Shown: piece by piece, positions 14,648 through 19,469 of the stretch
How the letters are laid out: every line of letters begins with the position of its first letter
Numbering within the stretch: the stretch's first letter is position 1
Source of the DNA: a bacterium Ga0077546
GTDB taxonomy: Bacteria > Cyanobacteriota > Vampirovibrionia > Obscuribacterales > Obscuribacteraceae
Reading direction: 5' to 3'
Assembly: GCA_001464165.1 (NCBI GenBank)
Contig: LNEX01000229.1
Span: forward strand, 1-19,469
DNA length: 19,469 bases
Position numbers and translations under genes: made by a program
Notes under the pieces: generated by a model
What the model was told of the DNA's origin: nothing
The model's database searches: none
What the model saw: the letters and a program-made list of their open reading frames with translations, nothing else

Positions 14648-14682
14648 GTCAAAATTCTCAACCTACGTTAAAGGGGTTTTTT

Positions 14683-15126
14683 GTGGACCATGTAAACGCT
14701 TCTTTTGGAGGCCCTCTAGATATTTTGGTGGCTGTTGCCCTGATTTTTCTAGCAGTTTCGCTTATGGCTGTTAGTTTGCCTCTTATGTCGATGGTAAAAC
14801 AATCTGAGAGGACACTTTCCGCTTTGGAGAGACTTTTGGGAACTGTTAATCAAGAACTCGGTCCTACTCTTAAACAGGTTGATGCCTTGCTTGGCACGGT
14901 GCTCGAACTAAAGACGACTGCTGAGAAGCGCATCACCGAAGTTGGTTCGAAAGTTGGTGATGTCAAAGGTGGCTTAAACAAGATTACAGGCGAAGCCAAG
15001 AAACAGTCATCAGTATTTGGTGCTGGGTTGTTCGCTGGTGTCCGCTCTTACTTAGAGCGGCGTCCTGAAAAAGGTAGTCGTGACCAAAAAGATGAAATGA
15101 GATTGTCCGAAGTGGGCAAGAGATAA
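14683..15126 (+). CDS. DUF948 (YtxG-like) membrane protein
   Basis: The protein has 147 residues with one membrane segment at about 13-36 and then a helix with regular spacing (SERTLSALERLLGTVNQELGPTLKQVDALLGTV, in the 41-73 region) as in DUF948 proteins. A Gly/Lys region and a charged tail rich in Lys, Arg and Glu follow. It starts at GTG 14683 with AAGGGG at 14671-14676, 6 nt away. Placement between two YtxH genes matches the ytxG-ytxH pairing of Bacillus, known there as stress genes of unknown molecular function. It probably forms a membrane complex with its neighbours; this is inference. Confidence 0.75.
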   Translation: MDHVNASFGGPLDILVAVALIFLAVSLMAVSLPLMSMVKQSERTLSALERLLGTVNQELGPTLKQVDALLGTVLELKTTAEKRITEVGSKVGDVKGGLNKITGEAKKQSSVFGAGLFAGVRSYLERRPEKGSRDQKDEMRLSEVGKR

Positions 15127-15171
15127 AAAGCAGAAGAACCCATATTTAGAGAGCAGGTTAGGAGTAGACAA

Positions 15172-15504
15172 ATGAGCAGATTTCTAGAAGGCTTGGTGGT
15201 TGGTGGAGTGCTTGGCTATGTAGTCGGTATTCTGTCTGCGCCAAAGTCCGGCGCCGAGCTGAGACAACAGATTGCTGACAATTCTGAAGACTTGTATAAA
15301 CAGGCATCTGATTCTTTAGTTGATGTGCGTGAGAAAACAGGCACGGTTATTACAGAAGCTAAGAGTAAAAGTACTGAAGTTCTGAAGAAGGCTTCTGACT
15401 CTGTGGTCGGAACCAAAGAGCAAATTGCTCACAAGTTGCAAGAGTTGGCGGGTCAGAGCACCAAGGTAATGGTAGACGATGTGGAAAGTGCCACCTCGGG
15501 CTGA
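15172..15504 (+). CDS. YtxH-family small membrane protein, second copy
   Basis: The protein has 110 residues. A short hydrophobic segment with small residues at about 6-22 (GLVVGGVLGYVVGIL) is followed by the signature SAPKSGAELR (22-31). A long amphipathic helical tail has repeated (A/S)DS and K-T-E elements, resembling LEA-like or apolipoprotein-like helices (EAKSKSTEVLKKASDSV). It starts at ATG 15172 with GGAG 7 nt upstream. It is the last of the YtxH-DUF948-YtxH set, and the next gene starts 18 bp after its stop. Confidence 0.8.
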   Translation: MSRFLEGLVVGGVLGYVVGILSAPKSGAELRQQIADNSEDLYKQASDSLVDVREKTGTVITEAKSKSTEVLKKASDSVVGTKEQIAHKLQELAGQSTKVMVDDVESATSG

Positions 15505-15522
15505 TTTGTAGAGATATAGAAT

Positions 15523-16278
15523 TTGAAGAAAAAGGAATCCAGTCCAAGGCGGCTGCTAAGGCTCAATCGAGCTTTAGCAGCTACTGGCATTTGCTCTAGA
15601 CGTAAAGCTGATGTGCTTATAGCCGATGGTCTTGTACGTATCAATGGCGAAGTCGTTACCGACTTTAATCGTATGGTCGACATGAGTCGAGACAAGCTTT
15701 CCGTGGACGGCACACCACTGCAGAAAAAACGCCTAGACTATGTTGTCATGAACAAGCCGAAAGGAGTTGTTGTTACTTGTGACGACGAGCGTGGCAGGCG
15801 CACAGTCATTGATCTCTTGCCTGAAGAGTTAATGCATTTAAAGCCAGTAGGTCGACTCGATTCAGATTCAGAGGGTCTTTTGCTGCTGACTAATGATGGC
15901 GACATGGCACGTTTCTTGACTCATCCCTCTCATGAAGTGCCAAAACTCTATCGGGTCAATGTCGAGGGCGACATTTCGAAAAATGCCATTACGGCCTTGC
16001 GCCAGGGTGTCAGGTTGTCAGAAGGCGTCACGGAGCCGGCTTTTGTTCGCAAAATTTCTGCTAATGCTCGTTACTCGCAGCTTGAAATTGAGCTAAGAGA
16101 AGGGAAAAATCGGCAAATCAGGCGGATGTTAGCGCAAGTTGGTTATAGAGTAACGCGTTTGGTCAGGGTTGCCATTGGTGGGTTACAATTAAGTCAACTG
16201 GAATCTGGATCATGGCGTCGTCTCAATAATCAGGAGCTCGCACTTTTGCAACCTACTGAGGCCGACAAGAGCTTCTAA
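15523..16278 (+). CDS. RluB/RsuA-family rRNA pseudouridine synthase
   Basis: This enzyme converts a specific uridine in ribosomal RNA to pseudouridine. An S4 RNA-binding domain lies at about 11-65 (LNRALAATGICSRRKADVLIADGLVRING). The catalytic domain has the invariant GRLDSDSEGLLLLTNDG, with the nucleophile Asp at 113, and the basic motif EGKNRQIRRML. The length of 251 is typical. RluB, which acts on 23S rRNA, is the closest match, but RsuA/RluB/RluE/RluF are hard to separate by eye. It starts at TTG 15523; no ATG or GTG in frame would keep the S4 domain, and the Shine-Dalgarno is weak. It lies 18 bp after the small membrane-protein gene, so it may be co-transcribed. Confidence 0.92.
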   Translation: MKKKESSPRRLLRLNRALAATGICSRRKADVLIADGLVRINGEVVTDFNRMVDMSRDKLSVDGTPLQKKRLDYVVMNKPKGVVVTCDDERGRRTVIDLLPEELMHLKPVGRLDSDSEGLLLLTNDGDMARFLTHPSHEVPKLYRVNVEGDISKNAITALRQGVRLSEGVTEPAFVRKISANARYSQLEIELREGKNRQIRRMLAQVGYRVTRLVRVAIGGLQLSQLESGSWRRLNNQELALLQPTEADKSF

Positions 16279-16347
16279 ATAGTTGTTATGACGCTTCTTA
16301 CACTTTGTTAGTTTTTTACTTACTGAAGTCACCTACTGGATGCATAA

Positions 16348-17427
16348 ATGTCGCTTGAGCAAATAGGACAGAAACTCAAAGTCGCACGGGAAGGGCAAAG
16401 CCTATCCGTTGGGCAAGTCTATGACCGCACAAAAATTCCTGTAAATCACATTGACGCTCTTGAGAGTGGTCGCCTTGATGACCTGCCAGAGCCAGTTTAT
16501 GTTGCCGGGTTTATCAAACGCTATGGCGACATGCTTGGCCTTAACGGTCAGTCGTTGGCGGATGAGTATAAACGTGCTGGGCAGCCTGTTGTTGAAAATG
16601 GTCGTGGACTGTTCCATCGCGGTGGTGGTGTGCAGCAGGCGGTGGCTCCTTTGGTTTATGTTTCAAAACCACGAGTTGAGACTGAAGCTCCTAGTTTTAC
16701 GAAAACCTTTTTCTATCCTGGGTTGCTCTTGATTGCCGTTCTTGGTGTGGTTTGTGGTCTCAGCACCTGGCACCAGTCTCAGTTGAACACCCAAGATCCT
16801 GGTCTTTTGGCTTTGGGGCGCTCTGCTGAGCGTTTCAATCCAGCTCAGCTACCTGCTACTGGTGTAGCCACCGCAGTCAATGGTCTGCCTAACGGTACAC
16901 TTGGTACTAATGGTTCCGCTGCTGTGCCTGCAACTGATAACAAAATCGCGCTATCAGCTAGCCAGCACGTTTGGGTCGAAGTGAAATCGGTTGCTTCGGG
17001 ACAGTCGTTGTTTACAGGCTATTTAGAAATGGGTGAGCGTCGCGACTTCCAAGACGTTCAAGGACTGAGGGTAAGAGCTGGCAACGGTGGTAGCTTAACT
17101 GTTGATTATCTAGGCAAGAGTGAAGCCTTCGGTCTGCCTGGCAAGATTGCTGAGCGGGTCTTCGCTATTGCTCCCGTGCCTGCTGCTGGCAGCGATCCAG
17201 CTTCTGCGACAGGTACAGGCGATGGTGCAACCAAGCCTGCTGTAACAACTGTAAAGTGGAAGCCAGCTGTGCGAAAAACTACTACGGATGGCTCAGTCAG
17301 CCAAGGGCGCCGCTCTCGCCGCTCAGAAGAAGGCACGCGCGACATTCCAGGGGTCTCATCTGGCGGTGGTACTCGATCTATCGATGTGCCATACCGTTAC
17401 AATGATGGACGTCTTGATAACGACTAA
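16348..17427 (+). CDS. rodZ: RodZ-like cytoskeletal protein (HTH, one membrane segment, DUF4115)
   Basis: RodZ connects MreB filaments to the inner membrane and the wall synthesis machinery. Residues 1-75 form the HTH_25 domain (IGQKLKVAREGQSLSVGQVYDRTKIPVNHIDALESG..), which in RodZ binds MreB rather than DNA. A membrane segment is at about 121-141. A Gly/Ala/Thr/Asn-rich periplasmic linker (150-197) precedes the beta-rich DUF4115 domain at 200-275 (HVWVEVKS.., LFTGYLEMGERRDF). The C-terminal 85 residues are low-complexity and basic, with RRSRRSEE. The length of 359 is usual. ATG 16348 has no strong ribosome site. It lies about 8 kb from mreBCD, and rimO follows after 39 bp; rodZ and rimO are neighbours in various bacteria. 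Confidence 0.88.
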   Translation: MSLEQIGQKLKVAREGQSLSVGQVYDRTKIPVNHIDALESGRLDDLPEPVYVAGFIKRYGDMLGLNGQSLADEYKRAGQPVVENGRGLFHRGGGVQQAVAPLVYVSKPRVETEAPSFTKTFFYPGLLLIAVLGVVCGLSTWHQSQLNTQDPGLLALGRSAERFNPAQLPATGVATAVNGLPNGTLGTNGSAAVPATDNKIALSASQHVWVEVKSVASGQSLFTGYLEMGERRDFQDVQGLRVRAGNGGSLTVDYLGKSEAFGLPGKIAERVFAIAPVPAAGSDPASATGTGDGATKPAVTTVKWKPAVRKTTTDGSVSQGRRSRRSEEGTRDIPGVSSGGGTRSIDVPYRYNDGRLDND

Positions 17428-17466
17428 CTCGATATCGATTAAGACGTAGCGTGGAGTAAGTGAGAA

Positions 17467-18867
17467 ATGCGTAACCCCAAGATTGGGGTGGTTTCTTTGG
17501 GCTGTCCCAAGAATGCCACTGATACAGAAGTAATGCTTGGTCTTTTAAATGAGGCTGGTTTTGAAGTCACTTTTGATAACGACGAGGCTGAGCTCTGTCT
17601 TGTTAATACCTGCTCGTTCATTGGCGATGCTCGCAAAGAATCGGTGCGCACATTAGTTGAGCTAGCTGATCAAGGCAAAGAGCTAATCATTGCTGGATGT
17701 TTGGCTCAGCACTTCAAAGAAGAACTATTGACCGAAATCCCAGAAGCTCGTGCTGTGGTTGGTACCGGGGACATCACTAAGATTGTTGATGTGATTAAGG
17801 CTGTTGCTCGCGATTCGTCGCTTCGCCTGGTCGAAGTTAGCGATGTGCCTAATAATTATGACGATGAAGTACTGCCGCGTATGGCCACTGGGGTTGGTGC
17901 TTCTGCCTATTTGAAAATTGCTGAAGGCTGCGATCATGCTTGCACATTTTGCATTATTCCGATGCTGCGCGGCAAGTTTCGTTCGCGCACCATTGAATCG
18001 TTGGTCAAGGAAGCGCGCATTCTTGTTAAGGGTGGCGTTAAAGAAATTATTCTGGTATCACAAGACTCTAGTTATTATGGCCTCGATATCTACAACAAGA
18101 TGGCTCTGCCTGAGCTGTTAGAGGCTCTTCACGAAATTGAGGACCTTGATTGGATTCGCATTATGTATTGCTATCCAACTGAAACTAATAGGGCCCTTCT
18201 GGAAGCAATAAAGCGATTACCTAAAGTGGTGAAGTACGTTGATATTCCCCTGCAACACTCGCATCCAGCAGTGTTGTCTGCCATGGCTAGACCAAGAAGT
18301 CCTGAAAAAGTAATGGACTTAATTCGAGAAGTTCTGCCTGAAGCGAAGATACGATCTACGTTTATAGTTGGTTTTCCTGGCGAAACAGATGAGCAATTTG
18401 AGCACCTCGTGCAGTTCGTTCAAAAATATCGCTTTGATCGGCTAGGTGTTTTTACTTATTCTAAGCAGATGGAAGTGCCCTCTGGGCACATGGAAAATCA
18501 GTTGACAGAGAAAGTTAAGAAAGCCAGGCGTAATCGCTTAATGCGCTTGCAACACGATATCGCGTTCGATTCTAACAAGGCAATGGTTGGTCAAGTGATA
18601 CCAGTTTTGATTGAGAGTCATGACGAAAGTAAGAAGCTCTACACTGGTCGCAGTCCATGGGATGCACCTGGCATTGATAATCAGGTTTATGTGCGCGAGT
18701 CGGCTGATGCACCTATATATATGGCCGAAGTGAACATGGTGTTAGTGGAAGAGGCTAAGCCATACGATCTAATTGGTGTTGCTTACAGTGGTACGGAGCC
18801 GGTAGCTAGTCCTGTGGCCAAAGAACACGATAAGACTACTATCACGCCTGTCTCAATTTCTCGCTAA
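17467..18867 (+). CDS. rimO: Ribosomal protein S12 methylthiotransferase RimO
   Basis: RimO is a radical-SAM enzyme that adds a methylthio group to an aspartate of ribosomal protein S12. The N-terminal methylthiotransferase domain carries the three cysteines of the auxiliary cluster: C13 (SLGCPKN), C49 (NTCSFI) and C78 (AGCLAQ). The radical-SAM cluster is C155, C159 and C162 in GCDHACTFCIIP. DIPLQHSHPAVLSAM and FIVGFPGETDEQF follow, and then a TRAM domain from about 380. LGCPKN and NTCSFI favour RimO over the tRNA enzymes MiaB and MtaB. The length of 466 includes a polar tail of about 25 residues beyond the TRAM domain. It starts at ATG 17467 after a GGAG-containing leader and lies 39 bp after rodZ. 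Confidence 0.95.
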   Translation: MRNPKIGVVSLGCPKNATDTEVMLGLLNEAGFEVTFDNDEAELCLVNTCSFIGDARKESVRTLVELADQGKELIIAGCLAQHFKEELLTEIPEARAVVGTGDITKIVDVIKAVARDSSLRLVEVSDVPNNYDDEVLPRMATGVGASAYLKIAEGCDHACTFCIIPMLRGKFRSRTIESLVKEARILVKGGVKEIILVSQDSSYYGLDIYNKMALPELLEALHEIEDLDWIRIMYCYPTETNRALLEAIKRLPKVVKYVDIPLQHSHPAVLSAMARPRSPEKVMDLIREVLPEAKIRSTFIVGFPGETDEQFEHLVQFVQKYRFDRLGVFTYSKQMEVPSGHMENQLTEKVKKARRNRLMRLQHDIAFDSNKAMVGQVIPVLIESHDESKKLYTGRSPWDAPGIDNQVYVRESADAPIYMAEVNMVLVEEAKPYDLIGVAYSGTEPVASPVAKEHDKTTITPVSISR

Positions 18868-18889
18868 CTTAAGACTATGGGATAACTCT

Positions 18890-19469
18890 ATGTCTGGTTT
18901 ATTCGCTTGGTGCAAATGGCTTCTTGTGGGTATTTGCTTTGCTTGGCTCTTTGCTGCTTTACCGGGAGACAGTACTTCAGCTTTTCATATCAGCTTGGCC
19001 GTTTTGCTTTTACTTTGGGCTTTGTGTGCTCCTTTTGTTCTTTCTTGGTGCATGGTTGATCTTTCCGGTTGGGCTTTTCATCGAGGCTACTATTCGCTTG
19101 CTTTTGCCCTTGCGCGTTTAGGTGTACAGAGTGACTCTGCTGTCCAGCCACTCGCTCAAGTGGTTGGTTTAAGTGATTCTCCGTTCGCAGCCTTTAATTC
19201 TCTCAATCTGGCCAATTCTGAAATGGTGAGTGGGCAATTTGCAGCAGCTAAAGATAGATTGACTGCTGCACTTGGGCAGTCTGACTGTATGACTGGAATG
19301 CCAGCCACTAGCTCAGTTGCACCTTTTGTCTTAAGTCATTTAGCCAGTGTGGAGCAATGTCTGGGAAATTTTGAACAGGCCCACTCATTTCTCACTCGCT
19401 CAATTAACTTGAAGAACAACAGTCTAAAAGAGTGCGAAACGTCCGGTGAAAAACTGGCTTTAGAGAGAG
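18890..19469 (+). CDS. Membrane protein with TPR-like repeats, 3' end cut by window edge
   Basis: A frame open from ATG 18890 to the right edge (193 codons) begins 22 bp after rimO. It has two hydrophobic segments at about 8-25 (WLLVGICFAWLFAALPG) and 32-54 (HISLAVLLLLWALCAPFVLSWC). Helical pairs spaced like tetratricopeptide repeats follow: GYYSLAFALARLGV, NSEMVSGQFAAAKDRLTAAL and LASVEQCLGNFEQAHSFLTRSI. I do not recognise the family. The TPR assignment rests on the A-x-F/Y-A-L and G-x-F-x-x-A positions and is moderate. It is probably co-transcribed with rimO. In many genomes pgsA or cinA follows rimO; this is neither. Confidence 0.65.
   Translation, partial: MSGLFAWCKWLLVGICFAWLFAALPGDSTSAFHISLAVLLLLWALCAPFVLSWCMVDLSGWAFHRGYYSLAFALARLGVQSDSAVQPLAQVVGLSDSPFAAFNSLNLANSEMVSGQFAAAKDRLTAALGQSDCMTGMPATSSVAPFVLSHLASVEQCLGNFEQAHSFLTRSINLKNNSLKECETSGEKLALER

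Noticed and set aside
1..19469. CRISPR arrays, insertion sequences, prophage, tRNA or rRNA genes
   Set aside because: No regularly spaced repeats, transposase or phage motifs, or cloverleaf-like sequence was seen by eye on either strand; short tRNAs could still be missed without a covariance-model search.

Overview
The window is ordinary-looking chromosome from a Gram-negative-type, rod-shaped bacterium of moderate GC. It is mostly housekeeping and cell-envelope genes, with no prophage, insertion sequence, CRISPR array, tRNA or rRNA that I could find. The best lineage clue is a 75-residue Hfq-like Sm protein of the divergent cyanobacterial type just upstream of mreB. With no photosynthesis genes in view, this points tentatively to a non-photosynthetic cyanobacterial relative (Melainabacteria/Vampirovibrionia, perhaps Obscuribacterales). 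That placement is inference, not proof.

Layout from left to right. A leftward biotin carboxylase gene (accC, cut by the left edge) is divergent from a rightward 3-hydroxyacyl-CoA dehydrogenase. The 280 bp between them hold two palindromes that could be operators. The dehydrogenase gene runs closely into a membrane GT2 glycosyltransferase and then the Hfq-like gene. Next is the elongasome block mreB, mreC (broken by a frameshift), mreD and mrdA (PBP2), then an unrecognised coiled-coil protein. A leftward leucine-rich-repeat gene meets that gene tail to tail. Divergent from the LRR gene is a long disordered protein ending in a Cys/His amidase-like domain. This gene is convergent with a disrupted metG (methionyl-tRNA synthetase). 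The right part runs rightward: coaBC (coenzyme A synthesis), a YtxH/DUF948/YtxH small membrane-protein cassette, an RluB-like pseudouridine synthase, rodZ, rimO, and a membrane/TPR-like gene cut by the right edge.

How the genes work together. MreB, MreC, MreD, PBP2 and RodZ are components of the machine that builds the lateral cell wall. Here they sit in two places about 8 kb apart, and rodA is not in the window. AccC and the 3-hydroxyacyl-CoA dehydrogenase both belong to acyl-CoA metabolism and may share control through the region between them. RluB, RimO and MetG act on the translation apparatus.

Most notable are two core genes that do not read through. mreC would be repaired by a single added A. 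metG has stops in all three frames around 12406-12450 and appears to lack roughly 20 codons of its zinc-knuckle region. Either the assembly is wrong there or these are real lesions that must be compensated elsewhere. I found no convincing new multi-gene system. The less familiar items are the disordered Cys/His protein, the coiled-coil protein after mrdA, and the Hfq-like gene beside the cell-shape operon.
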